From Microcaldota archaeon (GTDB taxonomy: Archaea; Micrarchaeota; Micrarchaeia; Norongarragalinales; Norongarragalinaceae), in NCBI GenBank assembly GCA_018304285.1, contig JAGVWL010000025.1:1-31471 (forward strand): 31,471 nt of DNA, given 5' to 3'. The translations under genes and the position numbers were made by a program. Below the pieces are notes generated by a model. That model was not told the origin of the DNA and made no database searches. It saw nothing but the letters and a program-made list of their open reading frames with translations. Positions 23,069-30,697 of this stretch are shown here, in pieces (the first letter of the stretch is position 1; each line of letters begins with the position of its first letter).

Positions 23069-23779
23069 TTAAAACTTGTCGTCTACGACGATCAGGTAAT
23101 TCTTGAGCGTGATGAAGCTCTCTCCTTCGGATTTCAGGCGCGCTTCTGTGGCCTTGCTTCCCGCCCTTTCCATGAGCGCTTCCAGAACGCCGACGGTTCC
23201 GGCGTGCTTTCCTTTGAAAACAAGGCATTTCGCTCCCGGCTCCATCTTCAAAATCCCCTTGATTTCCTGCTTGGGGGTTATGGACGTGAGGACCGTGTCG
23301 CCCGTCTTGAACCTGTCCTCTTCCTTTTCAATCACGAAATTGCGCGCGTCGTGCAAGTTCAGCTGCACTTTTCCCTTCTTCTTGGTCGTTTTTCCTATAA
23401 TGCGGCAGTATTTCAATCCCGCCTGCTCTGCGGTTATTTCCTTGAGCGCGATAGCCCCTTTTGAAACGAACACGCGGTAGTGGAGCGAAAGCTTGGGAAT
23501 GGAAACGACGTCCATCAGCCCGACGGGCGCCCCCAAAAACTTGGTTTTCACGCCGTCAATCAAAACCTCGCCGTTGTTCAAAAGCTTCTTGGCTTGCCTC
23601 GCGTTTTCTGCGAGCGAAAGCCTGTCGCGCAAAAGCAGGACGAGCGAAATCGAGTCTGACTGCGGGTGCTTGCCGGGAATGGGCTTTTTCACCCACTGGT
23701 TCTTGCCTTTCCTCGCAAGCTTAGTGGCCAAAGGCAGGTTATGCCTGTTCAAGTGCCGTTTTCTTCCGTGTCCAGCCAT
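23069..23779 (-). CDS. rps4e: Small-subunit ribosomal protein eS4
   Basis: 236 residues, archaeal/eukaryotic type. It begins MAGHGRKRHLNRHNLP, has an S4 RNA-binding domain (~40-105, with NARQAKKLLNNGEVLIDG) and ends with a KOW motif (CLVFKGKHAGTVGVLEAL). It is a core 30S protein. GTGA with six bases precedes the ATG. Order uL24-eS4-uL5 is the archaeal standard. Confidence 0.96.
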   Translation of the reverse strand: MAGHGRKRHLNRHNLPLATKLARKGKNQWVKKPIPGKHPQSDSISLVLLLRDRLSLAENARQAKKLLNNGEVLIDGVKTKFLGAPVGLMDVVSIPKLSLHYRVFVSKGAIALKEITAEQAGLKYCRIIGKTTKKKGKVQLNLHDARNFVIEKEEDRFKTGDTVLTSITPKQEIKGILKMEPGAKCLVFKGKHAGTVGVLEALMERAGSKATEARLKSEGESFITLKNYLIVVDDKF

Positions 23780-23796
23780 TCAAAATCACTTTATCC

Positions 23797-24201
23797 TTAT
23801 TGTTTTTTCTTTTCGTTCAGCGTAATCTTCTTTTGGTCCCCCGGCGCAACTGCGCTTTTCCCCTGCTTCTTGCGTTCGGCAAGCTGCAGGGCAACCAAGT
23901 GCGAGGGATTCATCCCGAGCGGAAATTCCTTGCCGCGCTGGTTTTTCGTAGTTATTCCGTCCACGAAAATCTTGAGCGAACCCAAATCAACGCGGGAAAC
24001 CACGCCTTCCTTTTTCTTGTACTTGCCGCGCAACACGAGCACCTTGTCGCCCTTGCGAATCGCAATAGAGCGTTTTTTCATTTGCTTGCGCAGTTCCTTG
24101 CCCAAATGCACTGAAACGAGCTTTTGCCTCAAGTGCAACGGCGCTTGGAACCGGGCCTTGCGCTTTTTGCTCGGTTGGGACGTTGCTTTCGAAAACTTCA
24201 T
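23797..24201 (-). CDS. rpl24: Large-subunit ribosomal protein uL24
   Basis: 134 residues from the ATG at 24201 (MKFSKATSQPSKKRKARFQAP). The KOW motif reads IRKGDKVLVLRGKYKKKEGVVSRVD, and the tail is Lys-rich. The longer frame to 24303 overlaps uL14 and lacks family similarity. GTGA with five bases precedes this ATG. It lies by the peptide-exit tunnel and starts 50S assembly. Confidence 0.95.
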   Translation of the reverse strand: MKFSKATSQPSKKRKARFQAPLHLRQKLVSVHLGKELRKQMKKRSIAIRKGDKVLVLRGKYKKKEGVVSRVDLGSLKIFVDGITTKNQRGKEFPLGMNPSHLVALQLAERKKQGKSAVAPGDQKKITLNEKKKQ

Positions 24202-24236
24202 TTCAATCACATTGCTTAAAAACATCAAAACGGAAT

Positions 24237-24635
24237 TCAGACGACTATCGAGGCCACGCCAACGACTTTGGGAAAACGGTCGGCGATTTCGCGCGCCACG
24301 CACCCCTTGATTTCGGTTCCTTTCGGCAGGCCCGTATCGTCAATCAGGACACAAGCGTTATCCTCGAACCGAACGCGCTGCTTTCCCCTTCTGAATTCCT
24401 TCTTCTGGCGGATGATGAGCGCCTTTTCCTTCTTTTTTATCATTTCCGGCTTCGAGGCTTTCTTCACTGCGACGGTGACGACCCCGCCTATGCCCGCGCC
24501 GGGATAGCGCCTCAAGCGCGTTCCGGCATGCTGCACGCCGATAATCTCGACTATCTTCGCGCCGCTGTTGTCGTCGCAAATCATTTGCGTTCCGATGGTC
24601 AAGGCCATTCCGATTTTGGCGGGCAATCCGAGCAT
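24237..24635 (-). CDS. rpl14: Large-subunit ribosomal protein uL14
   Basis: 132 residues. Conserved parts: ICDDNSGAKIVEIIGVQ, RRYPGAGIGGVVTVAVKKASKPEMIKK (in parts) and the ending GCVAREIADRFPKVVGVASIVV. It sits at the subunit interface and contacts 16S rRNA. A Met at residue 10 is an alternative start, but the N-terminus here fits archaeal relatives. It starts eight bases after uS17 ends. Confidence 0.96.
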   Translation of the reverse strand: MLGLPAKIGMALTIGTQMICDDNSGAKIVEIIGVQHAGTRLRRYPGAGIGGVVTVAVKKASKPEMIKKKEKALIIRQKKEFRRGKQRVRFEDNACVLIDDTGLPKGTEIKGCVAREIADRFPKVVGVASIVV

Positions 24636-24642
24636 TTTCCTT

Positions 24643-24945
24643 TCAACCCTTCTTTTCTTCCTTTATTTTTCTGGTGAAAACGTGGCTTTTGGTCTTCGAG
24701 ATTTTCCTGCTTTCGCCGAACTCGATCAAATCCCCTTCCTTGACGCTCTCGCAAGGCGGGATGTGAACGTGGATTTTTCCCCTGCGCTTTTCAAGGCGTT
24801 CGTACTTGCCGACCGTCGAAACGGAGGGGATGACTACGACCGCAGTGTATTTCGCCTTGGCGCTGGATATGAAACCGCGTTTTACGCTGCCTCGCACGCG
24901 CAAGTTGCCGTGCTTGGGGCAATTCAAATCGTTGCATGAAACCAT
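24643..24945 (-). CDS. rps17: Small-subunit ribosomal protein uS17
   Basis: 100 residues from the ATG at 24945 (MVSCNDLNCPKHGNLRVRG), archaeal type with an N-terminal Cys/His cluster (CNDLNCPKHG). The OB-fold core reads VKRGFISSAKAKYTAVVVI and IHVHIPPCESVKEGDLIEFGE. It is a primary 16S binder. An in-frame TTG at 24954 would add three residues; the choice is uncertain because only a weak AGG precedes either. It lies 55 bases after RNase P p29. Confidence 0.94.
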   Translation of the reverse strand: MVSCNDLNCPKHGNLRVRGSVKRGFISSAKAKYTAVVVIPSVSTVGKYERLEKRRGKIHVHIPPCESVKEGDLIEFGESRKISKTKSHVFTRKIKEEKKG

Positions 24946-25000
24946 TTTTGACAAACCTGTTTTTGACGGGCATCAAACAATGCCGTTGGAATAAGACCGT

Positions 25001-25318
25001 TCAGCGCCTGGCGGAAAGCCGCGCGATTTTTTTCGTCCTGTCTTCCGGACGCGAAACCAAGAGCGAGCCGTCGGCTTTCACGCCGCTGGCTGGGAAAAGG
25101 AAAACGCATTCTTTCTTGGGAACGGTTTTTCTTCCCCTTCTCGTTTCGAGGACGAACGTGTTTCTCGTCTCATCCACTATTTTTCCTTCAAGGCCTTGGA
25201 AACCTTTGCTGCTGCTTTTCACGACGCTCGTTTTTTCGCCGATGAGCTCTCCTGCGAGAAACTCGAATTCGGATTGCGTCGGGCGCTTTCGGTCCAAGGC
25301 GGAAGCGTCATTTTTCAT
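25001..25318 (-). CDS. rnp1: RNase P protein component 1 (p29/Rpp29, Pop4 homologue)
   Basis: 105 residues. The Sm-like core carries GLEGKIVDETRNTFVLET (42-59) and KTVPKKECVFLF, diagnostic for archaeal Rpp29. It works with Rpp21 and the RNase P RNA in tRNA 5' maturation. Its place between SUI1 and uS17 is conserved in archaea. No ribosome-binding site precedes the ATG, but a TATA-like element lies ~20-25 bases upstream, suggesting a leaderless transcript from an internal promoter. Confidence 0.93.
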   Translation of the reverse strand: MKNDASALDRKRPTQSEFEFLAGELIGEKTSVVKSSSKGFQGLEGKIVDETRNTFVLETRRGRKTVPKKECVFLFPASGVKADGSLLVSRPEDRTKKIARLSARR

Positions 25319-25335
25319 AAACGCGTTTTTGAAGA

Positions 25336-25345
25336 ATATAATCTG
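25336..25345 (-). promoter_or_regulatory. Internal TATA-like promoter before rnp1
   Basis: AGATTATATTC on the minus strand after GGGGC (BRE-like), 18-27 bases before the rnp1 ATG at 25318. It would restart transcription for rnp1-uS17-uL14 and downstream genes with no leader. Confidence 0.4.
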
Positions 25346-25406
25346 CCCCGAGGGCGAATAAAAACCTTTTCACGCACGTTTTGTTCCCGCGAGGGTTTGA
25401 AGGCGT

Positions 25407-25423
25407 CTCTTCGGGTTGAAGAG
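25407..25423. repeat. Perfect hairpin CTCTTC / GAAGAG after aIF1
   Basis: 6-base arms with a 5-base loop, 17 bases past the aIF1 stop. It has no T-run and may be a processing or pausing site before the rnp1 promoter. Confidence 0.35.
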
Positions 25424-25439
25424 TGGCAAGCCCCATTCC

Positions 25440-25754
25440 TCACTCCGTGCGCCTGACTTTGATGACTTCCTTGGGATACCCCATCTGCACAAGGTAATCC
25501 ACTACTTTCGCAAGGTGTTCTCCCTGCAGTATCACGAACCCTTTTTTCGCGGTTCCGCCGCATGCAAGCTTGTGCTTGAGTTCTTTCGCCACGCGGTCGG
25601 TTTCGGTCGCCTTCAGCCCTTCGACGACGGTCACGAGCTTTTTGAAGCGCTGGCGGGTCGTATAAACCTTCAATTCCGCCTTCGTCTGTTTTTCGATTTC
25701 CTCGAAAACGCCCAATTCCTTGGGCAGGCCTGTCAAGGGGTCAATTTCGGAAAT
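25440..25754 (-). CDS. sui1: Translation initiation factor aIF1 (SUI1), apparent ATT start
   Basis: 104 residues if started at ATT 25752-25754. The SUI1 core is clear: LVTVVEGLKATETDRVAKELKHKLACGGTAKKGFVILQGEH, given here in parts (VTVVEGL, ELKHKLACGGT, VILQGEH). aIF1 sits by the P site and enforces correct start-codon choice. The first in-frame standard start is TTG at 25736, but it cuts into the family N-terminus (SEIDPLTGLPKEL) and has no binding site. Upstream, GGTGA-ACTGAA is followed by ATT at the exact position where neighbours have ATG, and an in-frame TGA at 25761-25763 blocks any longer start. It lies 40 bases after uL29. Confidence 0.93.
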   Translation of the reverse strand: MSEIDPLTGLPKELGVFEEIEKQTKAELKVYTTRQRFKKLVTVVEGLKATETDRVAKELKHKLACGGTAKKGFVILQGEHLAKVVDYLVQMGYPKEVIKVRRTE

Positions 25755-25760
25755 TTCAGT

Positions 25761-25765
25761 TCACC
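25761..25765 (-). promoter_or_regulatory. Ribosome-binding site GGTGA that decides the aIF1 start
   Basis: Read on the minus strand, GGTGA is followed by ACTGAA and then ATT. The uL5 gene has GTGA-ATTGAA-ATG at the same spacing. The TTG alternative is 25 bases away, too far for this site. Confidence 0.65.
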
Positions 25766-25794
25766 AAAATCCATTCTAATATCTTGACGCTAGT

Positions 25795-25992
25795 CTAAGC
25801 TTTTTCGCCCTTCTGGGTTAATAAGGTTAGTATTCTCGACTTCAAGCGCTTGGCTTGCCTCAGGCGGCCCGCGTTGGCCGGCCTTCCCGAGGACTTCATT
25901 GCCGACAGTTCGGCAGTAACTTCAAGCTCGGCGTCCTTGAGTTTCCCCCTCAAATCCGCGGGGTTCAAAGCCTTCAAATCTTTTTTCTTCAA
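25795..25992 (-). CDS. rpl29: Large-subunit ribosomal protein uL29
   Basis: 65 residues from a TTG at 25992, giving MKKKDLKALNPADLRGKL as in relatives. The family helix pair includes ELSAMKSSGRPANAGRLRQAKRLKSRILTLL. Two GTG codons (25995, 26001) would add up to three residues. TTG is preferred because AAAGGTGTTTG precedes it, as it does the TTG of uS3. It lies at the tunnel exit, where signal recognition particle docks. Confidence 0.9.
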   Translation of the reverse strand: MKKKDLKALNPADLRGKLKDAELEVTAELSAMKSSGRPANAGRLRQAKRLKSRILTLLTQKGEKA

Positions 25993-26032
25993 CACAAACA
26001 CCTTTCACATGCGGAAAAAAATCCAATACTGC

Positions 26033-26755
26033 TCAGGCGGGAGTCTCTTCCGCCGTTTCTTCAACCTCAACAACAACCGTTTCTGCCGGCACTGGCTCGG
26101 CCGCTTTTTCGGCGGCGGCTTTTTCCGCCAAAGCCTTTTCTTCCGCAGCTTTCGCCTTCGCCGCATCTATCTTTTTCTTGTCGTAAAAAACGGTTCCCGG
26201 CCTTACGATGCGGACGCGGATTCCGACCGCGCCTGCGCTCAAATGTGCAGTGTAATGCCCTTCGTCCACGAGCCGCAGTTGGTCGCCGCTTTTCTTCATG
26301 ATGCCCACGCGTGCCGAGAACGTCTTGGCCTTTCCGCCCTTGCCGACTATCTTGCCCGCAACGCGGATTTCTGCACCCAGCGCGCCGGCGCCCATGATTT
26401 CCTGCAAAGCCATTCTCATTATGGGCTTTACGTTGGGCTTGGATTCGATGCGCCTGGCGATTTTCTCTGCCATGAGCCTCGCGTCAACGGAAGGCTTTGC
26501 AACTTCAATCACTTCAATCTGCGGGTTTTCGATTGCGAAATCCCTTTCCAAAACGTTGCACAAGTCCTTGATGGACTTGCCGCGTTTTCCTACGACGACG
26601 CCCGGCCTCCGCACTTCAACCATGATGCGCGTGGCAATCGGGGTCTTTTGAATCTCGATTTTCGAGACGCTTGCGCGCTCCAACTCCTTGAACAGGAATT
26701 TCTTGACTTTGAGGTCGTTCATGGATTTTCTCAAAAACTTTTTCTCGACAGCCAA
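26033..26755 (-). CDS. rps3: Small-subunit ribosomal protein uS3 with acidic Ala/Glu tail
   Basis: 240 residues. The KH domain has GKRG at 56-59 (VVVGKRGKSIKDL); the C-terminal domain includes IMGAGALGAEIRVAGKIVGKGGKAKT (in parts). It lines the mRNA entry. Residues ~197-240 form a low-complexity Ala/Glu/Lys tail turning acidic at the end (EVEETAEETPA). The start is TTG with GGTG seven bases upstream (GGTG-TTTGA-TTG); there is no nearby ATG in frame that keeps the N-terminus. Confidence 0.95.
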   Translation of the reverse strand: MAVEKKFLRKSMNDLKVKKFLFKELERASVSKIEIQKTPIATRIMVEVRRPGVVVGKRGKSIKDLCNVLERDFAIENPQIEVIEVAKPSVDARLMAEKIARRIESKPNVKPIMRMALQEIMGAGALGAEIRVAGKIVGKGGKAKTFSARVGIMKKSGDQLRLVDEGHYTAHLSAGAVGIRVRIVRPGTVFYDKKKIDAAKAKAAEEKALAEKAAAEKAAEPVPAETVVVEVEETAEETPA

Positions 26756-26779
26756 TCAAACACCTTTTTTCATTGAGCA

Positions 26780-27463
26780 TCAAACTTTCGCTGTTTCCGC
26801 TTTGGGCTTCGCCGTTTCCTTTGACTCCGTGCTGGCGGCAGCGGCTTTCTTTTCTTCAGGCGCTTTCTCGGCCGGCTTTTTCTTCGGCGCGCTTTGCTGC
26901 ACGCTTTCTTTCGCTTTTGCCGCGGCCGGCGCTTTCACCTGGATTTTCGCTTCACCCTGTTTTTTCTTTCCTTCAGGAACTTGCTTTTCCCCCAAAACCA
27001 TTTCGGCCCAGCAGGTTACGTAATTGCTCCAAGTGGACTGCTTTCCGTACCCGAGGGTTCTCGATGAAGCGAAGTACTTGCGATAGCGTTTCAGCACGTT
27101 CTGCTTGTAGGATGCCGCATGCATTACGTACAAGGCGCTTTCGTCCATTCCCTTTTGGACTGCGTTCGCAACCGCGTTTTCAAGCAGCGAAAGCGCGATT
27201 TTGCATTCCTTTTTGGGGTAGCGCCCTTTCTTTCCGCCCAAATTGCTGCGGTGCCCTATTTTCGTGGCGAATTTGTGGTAGCGGATTGCTTTTTTCATTG
27301 CAATAGCGTCGTCCAAAACCTTTCGCGAGCCGGCAACGGTCTTCCCGCGGATTGCCGCGAAAACCTGGCTCAAGTCCTTGTAGCTGCAGCTCATGTCGTG
27401 CTGCTGCGCTTTTGCAGTCTTCACGCCTTCTTCTTCAGCCATTGAATACTTGTACAAACCCAT
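26780..27463 (-). CDS. rpl22: Large-subunit ribosomal protein uL22 with long Lys/Ala tail
   Basis: 227 residues. The core (residues ~1-155) shows SYKDLSQVFAAIRGKTVAGSRKVLDDAI, KIGHRSNLGGKKGRYPKKECKIALSLLENA and ESALYVMHAASYKQNVLKRY (in parts). It lines the exit tunnel. Residues ~160-227 are a basic Lys/Ala/Pro/Glu-rich extension, presumably disordered on the ribosome surface. The N-terminus MGLYKYSM matches archaeal uL22, so the first ATG is kept over the Met at residue 8. Confidence 0.95.
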   Translation of the reverse strand: MGLYKYSMAEEEGVKTAKAQQHDMSCSYKDLSQVFAAIRGKTVAGSRKVLDDAIAMKKAIRYHKFATKIGHRSNLGGKKGRYPKKECKIALSLLENAVANAVQKGMDESALYVMHAASYKQNVLKRYRKYFASSRTLGYGKQSTWSNYVTCWAEMVLGEKQVPEGKKKQGEAKIQVKAPAAAKAKESVQQSAPKKKPAEKAPEEKKAAAASTESKETAKPKAETAKV

Positions 27464-27490
27464 TTTTTGAAAACCTTCAAAACATTTTTT

Positions 27491-27877
27491 TTACTTGAGC
27501 TCTACGCTCTTCGAGCCGCGAGTGGCGCCGATTCCGGGGCCGGAATGCCTTACGAGCTTGATTGTAATCGAGTATTCGCCGAGCCTTCTTCCGAGCTTTT
27601 CCGGCGTAACCAGCAATTCAACGTATTCCTTGCCGTTGTACACGAGAAACCTCTTGCCGATCATTTCGGGAAGGATGACCATCTGCCTGAAGTGCGTTTT
27701 CATCGGCTTTTTCGAGAAATCGTGCTTGCGCAGCTTTTCGATGAACTTCTTGATTTGCGTTCCCATGCGCTTGAGCGTCCTGCGCGAGTTCGAGGGAATC
27801 ATTTTCAGGAAATCGTCGAAAGTGATTTGCGAGATTTTCTCGATTTCAATGCCTTTGTACAAAAGTTGCCTAGCCAT
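27491..27877 (-). CDS. rps19: Small-subunit ribosomal protein uS19
   Basis: 128 residues. Conserved: MKTHFRQMVILPEMIGKRFLVYNGKEYVELLVTPEKLG (in parts) and the C-terminal ATRGSKSVEL. It lies in the 30S head and touches 50S. GTGA with six bases precedes the ATG. The first eight bases overlap the end of uL2, indicating coupled translation. Confidence 0.96.
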   Translation of the reverse strand: MARQLLYKGIEIEKISQITFDDFLKMIPSNSRRTLKRMGTQIKKFIEKLRKHDFSKKPMKTHFRQMVILPEMIGKRFLVYNGKEYVELLVTPEKLGRRLGEYSITIKLVRHSGPGIGATRGSKSVELK

Positions 27878-28604
27878 TCGGTTTCACACCTTTCCCTTTA
27901 GACCTTCCGGTTCTGCTTGCACCAATGTGTCCAGCCTTTCTTCCAGGAGGAGTGCCGTGCGAAACCGTAGTGGGCTTTCCGCCCGTCTTTCCACCGTACG
28001 GGTGGTCGTAAGCGCTCATTGCCCTGCCGCGCACGTGCGGGTAGTACCGGTTGAGGGCATGCATCTTGAATCTCTTCGCGCCAGCCTTCAAGAAAGGCTT
28101 TTCCAGCCTTCCGCCGCCCGAGGCTATTCCCACGGTGGCAAGGCACAACGGCGAAAGCGTTCTTACCGTTTTAGAAGAAAATTGGATTGAAATCATTCCC
28201 GTGTCTTCGTCTTCGGCGAGCTTGTAGCAAGCCGTGCCTCCCGAACGCGAGATTTTTCCCCCGTCGCCCGGGCGCAATTCGACGTTGAAAACCGCCGTTC
28301 CGTCTGGAACGTTTTTCAAGGCGGTGATGCTCCCCAAGCCCATTTGGGCGTCACGGCCTATGTGGATTGAATCGCCAATGGAAAGCCCTTCGGCAGCGAG
28401 GTTGTAAAACCTGCGGCCGTCTTCAAGCCGCACTTCGGCAACCAAAACGTCTCTCGCCGGGTCGTGCTTGAATCCGACAACGCTTCCAGTAAGCGTTTTT
28501 CCGAGGGGAAAGTCGTAGCGGATGTCTCCCAAAAACCTGTGTCCGGGAGAGCGGTATGCCGGGCCGCCGCGCCCTCTTTTCTGTTGTCTCAAACGGGTAC
28601 CCAT
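27870..28604 (-). CDS. rpl2: Large-subunit ribosomal protein uL2
   Basis: 244 residues, archaeal length. It begins MGTRLRQQKRGRGGPAYRSPGHR. The essential His region reads PHVRGRAMSAYDHPYGG, followed by GKPTTVSHGTPPGRKAGHIGASRTGR. It is a primary 23S binder near the peptidyl-transferase centre. Its initiation region shares 19 identical bases with that of uL3. Confidence 0.97.
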   Translation of the reverse strand: MGTRLRQQKRGRGGPAYRSPGHRFLGDIRYDFPLGKTLTGSVVGFKHDPARDVLVAEVRLEDGRRFYNLAAEGLSIGDSIHIGRDAQMGLGSITALKNVPDGTAVFNVELRPGDGGKISRSGGTACYKLAEDEDTGMISIQFSSKTVRTLSPLCLATVGIASGGGRLEKPFLKAGAKRFKMHALNRYYPHVRGRAMSAYDHPYGGKTGGKPTTVSHGTPPGRKAGHIGASRTGRSKGKGVKPNG

Positions 28605-28616
28605 TTTTCATCAAAC
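28598..28616 (-). repeat. 19-base initiation region identical to that of uL3 (copy at uL2)
   Basis: The minus strand reads GTTTGATGAAAAATGGGTA, identical to 30691-30709. It spans the ribosome-binding area, the ATG, the Gly codon and the first two bases of the third codon. Confidence 0.6.
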
Positions 28617-28637
28617 CATTCCAGCAAAAATCATAAA

Positions 28638-28889
28638 TCAGATTACCTTGAGCTTGGAAGCCAATTCCAGCGCCACGCCGGGCTTTTCAAACGCAACAAT
28701 GGCTTTCTTGCCGCCTTGCGGCGTGTTCAATACGTTCACGCGCTTCACTTTGTGGCCGTAGTTCTTCTCGACTTCGGCCTTGATTTCGTTTTTCGTCGCG
28801 GATTTCTGCACCGCGAGCGTAAGCTTGTTCTCCCGCTCGATGATCGAAACGGCTTTTTCCGACGCCAGTGCATACAAAACAACAGCCAT
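28638..28889 (-). CDS. rpl23: Large-subunit ribosomal protein uL23
   Basis: 83 residues, short archaeal form. It shows ASEKAVSIIERENKLTLAV, ATKNEIKAEVEKNYGHKVKRVNVLNTPQGGKKAIVAF (in parts). It lies at the exit tunnel and binds chaperones and signal recognition particle. GTGG with six bases precedes the ATG. Confidence 0.95.
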   Translation of the reverse strand: MAVVLYALASEKAVSIIERENKLTLAVQKSATKNEIKAEVEKNYGHKVKRVNVLNTPQGGKKAIVAFEKPGVALELASKLKVI

Positions 28890-28920
28890 CCAAAACCACT
28901 TTTTTTCTCAAAACAATTTT

Positions 28921-29730
28921 TTACAAATACAAGTTTTCCTTCGCAAGCTTGTCCAAAGCGCCTTGCGTCCAGACGCACAAGCGCCCTGCGCTTCCGCCTG
29001 GAGCGAGCAGGGCAGCGTTAAGCTCGTCGACGCTCGCGCAATCGACTCCCGCCAGATTCCTGCCGGCCTTGCTTATTGCAGCTCCTGGAGTGCCGTAAAT
29101 GATTAGAACGCTTTTCTTCTGCGCGTGCCCGCCCGACCTGCGCCCTGCAACTCCGGACAGCGGAGTGCGGGAAACGCTCGCCTTCTGCAATTCCTTTTCC
29201 AAACCCACTGAAACCAGGAATTTCCTGACGTCGGAAGTTTTTCCCGCGTTTTCCAGCGAGCTTTCGGCGACGATCGGCAATTGGGTTTTCGCCCCAAGAA
29301 CATGACCGTGCGATTCGACGATTTGCGCGTTTGCAGTCGCCGCAATCGCGCTTCTCAAAGCAAGATTTTTTTCTTTCGCGTTTATTTTCTCGACCAAAAC
29401 CTTCTCGGGCTTTGGGGGGTGTGCCCTGCGGCCCTTGACAGCGTGCGGAACGCGCAAAACCCTTCCGCTTCTTCCGCCGGAAACTTTTTCGCGCGGCAAG
29501 CGCGAGCGGCCGGTGTTGATGGTCTGGCGCCAAGCGTGCCTTCTGCCGTAGTATTCGGCGGTGTTCTGCATTCCAGCGAGCGGGAAAGCGCCTTTCGGCT
29601 GCCATCGGAGCGAAGAGAAGGCCCAGAACGCGCGGCGGATGACGTCCGGCCGGTAGGGCGTCGAAAACTGCGAAGGCAATTCGACGCTTCCGTTTGCGGT
29701 TCCGTCAACTTTCAAAACATTTGCTTTCAT
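28921..29730 (-). CDS. rpl4: Large-subunit ribosomal protein uL4
   Basis: 269 residues, archaeal/eukaryotic type. The tunnel loop includes GRRHAWRQTINTGRSRLPREKV and RRAHPPKPEKV; the fold continues with EKNLALRSAIAATANAQIVESHGH. It forms part of the exit-tunnel constriction. GTGG with six bases precedes the ATG. It follows uL3 by 22 bases. Confidence 0.96.
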   Translation of the reverse strand: MKANVLKVDGTANGSVELPSQFSTPYRPDVIRRAFWAFSSLRWQPKGAFPLAGMQNTAEYYGRRHAWRQTINTGRSRLPREKVSGGRSGRVLRVPHAVKGRRAHPPKPEKVLVEKINAKEKNLALRSAIAATANAQIVESHGHVLGAKTQLPIVAESSLENAGKTSDVRKFLVSVGLEKELQKASVSRTPLSGVAGRRSGGHAQKKSVLIIYGTPGAAISKAGRNLAGVDCASVDELNAALLAPGGSAGRLCVWTQGALDKLAKENLYL

Positions 29731-29752
29731 TAAAAACCACTTTTGTTAAAAA

Positions 29753-30697
29753 TCATGCGATGAGCTGCTTGACTTCGATCGCCTTTACCGCCGGCTGGGT
29801 GAAAATCTGTTTTCTCAGCAAGACGAACCTTTTTTGCGGCCCGGGCACGCTGCCCTTCAGGACGACGAAAGAACCGTGAATCAAACCGTAATTGTCGAAA
29901 GCGCGGAGTGTTTTGAAATCGTCGGAAATTTTGACTATTCGCTTTCCGCGGTCCACGCGCTTTTGGAATCCGAGCTGTCCCGCGCGGGGAATGGTGTACA
30001 TGACTTTCGCCTGCCTTTCGGGGCCTATAGAGCCTCCGTGCCTGCGCGATTTGGAAGCCTTGCGGATGTTGAGCGAAACGCCGTAGCGCTTTACCACGCC
30101 CGCCCACCCTTTTCCTTTGGTAACAGCAATCGCATCTACAACCTCGCCGTCGGAAAAAACGTCTTTCGCGCCGATTTCCTTCCCCAGCAATTCAAGCGCC
30201 TTGGTTTTCTGCTTTTCGGCGCTTCCGCCCAAAGCCACTTCGAAAAAGTCTGGGTTTTTCTTCAAATTGATTTTCCACGGCTGGGTGGCGCACAACAACC
30301 GGACTTGGGCGATCCTGCCTTCAAACTTCTTTACTTCCTCGGCGGCGTTCTTTTCTTTTTTAGTCGGAGTGTAAACGCGGGACAAATGCTTGGGATGGAT
30401 TTTGGAATCGATTTGTGAAACGGTCTTGAGGCCGTAAGGGGTTTTTTCCCAAAGGGAAATGGCGTAAACGAAAACAGGCGGGACTTCCAACACGGTCACG
30501 GGCCACACGACTTCCTGCCCCTTGTACGGGGAAGCGTTGTCTTCGACGACCAGAGCCTGTGCCATTCCCGCCTTGAAAGCCGGAAAGCCTTGGACTGCGC
30601 CGTTTGAACCCCAAGAGCGGACTCTGGGAGTAATGCGCTTTGCCCTTCCTCGGTGCCAAAAGCTTCTGCTTCCCGCGCGGGGACCACGTTTACCCAT
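29753..30697 (-). CDS. rpl3: Large-subunit ribosomal protein uL3
   Basis: 314 residues, archaeal length. Conserved: GFPAFKAGMAQALVVED near the N-terminus, VTKGKGWAGVVKRYGV, SKSRRHGGSIGPERQAKVMYTIPRAGQLGFQ (in parts). Its loops reach the peptidyl-transferase centre. It opens the classical S10 cluster, here preceded by rpoP. Its initiation region is shared with uL2. Confidence 0.97.
   Translation of the reverse strand: MGKRGPRAGSRSFWHRGRAKRITPRVRSWGSNGAVQGFPAFKAGMAQALVVEDNASPYKGQEVVWPVTVLEVPPVFVYAISLWEKTPYGLKTVSQIDSKIHPKHLSRVYTPTKKEKNAAEEVKKFEGRIAQVRLLCATQPWKINLKKNPDFFEVALGGSAEKQKTKALELLGKEIGAKDVFSDGEVVDAIAVTKGKGWAGVVKRYGVSLNIRKASKSRRHGGSIGPERQAKVMYTIPRAGQLGFQKRVDRGKRIVKISDDFKTLRAFDNYGLIHGSFVVLKGSVPGPQKRFVLLRKQIFTQPAVKAIEVKQLIA

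Noticed and set aside
24202..24303. 34-residue N-terminal extension of uL24
   Set aside because: It overlaps the end of uL14 and is dissimilar to the family; GTGA sits correctly before the ATG at 24201.
26033..27319. Repetitive Ala/Lys/Glu-coding DNA as a possible repeat array or CRISPR
   Set aside because: The repeats follow protein composition, are irregular in length and stay in frame in uS3 and uL22; there are no spacers.
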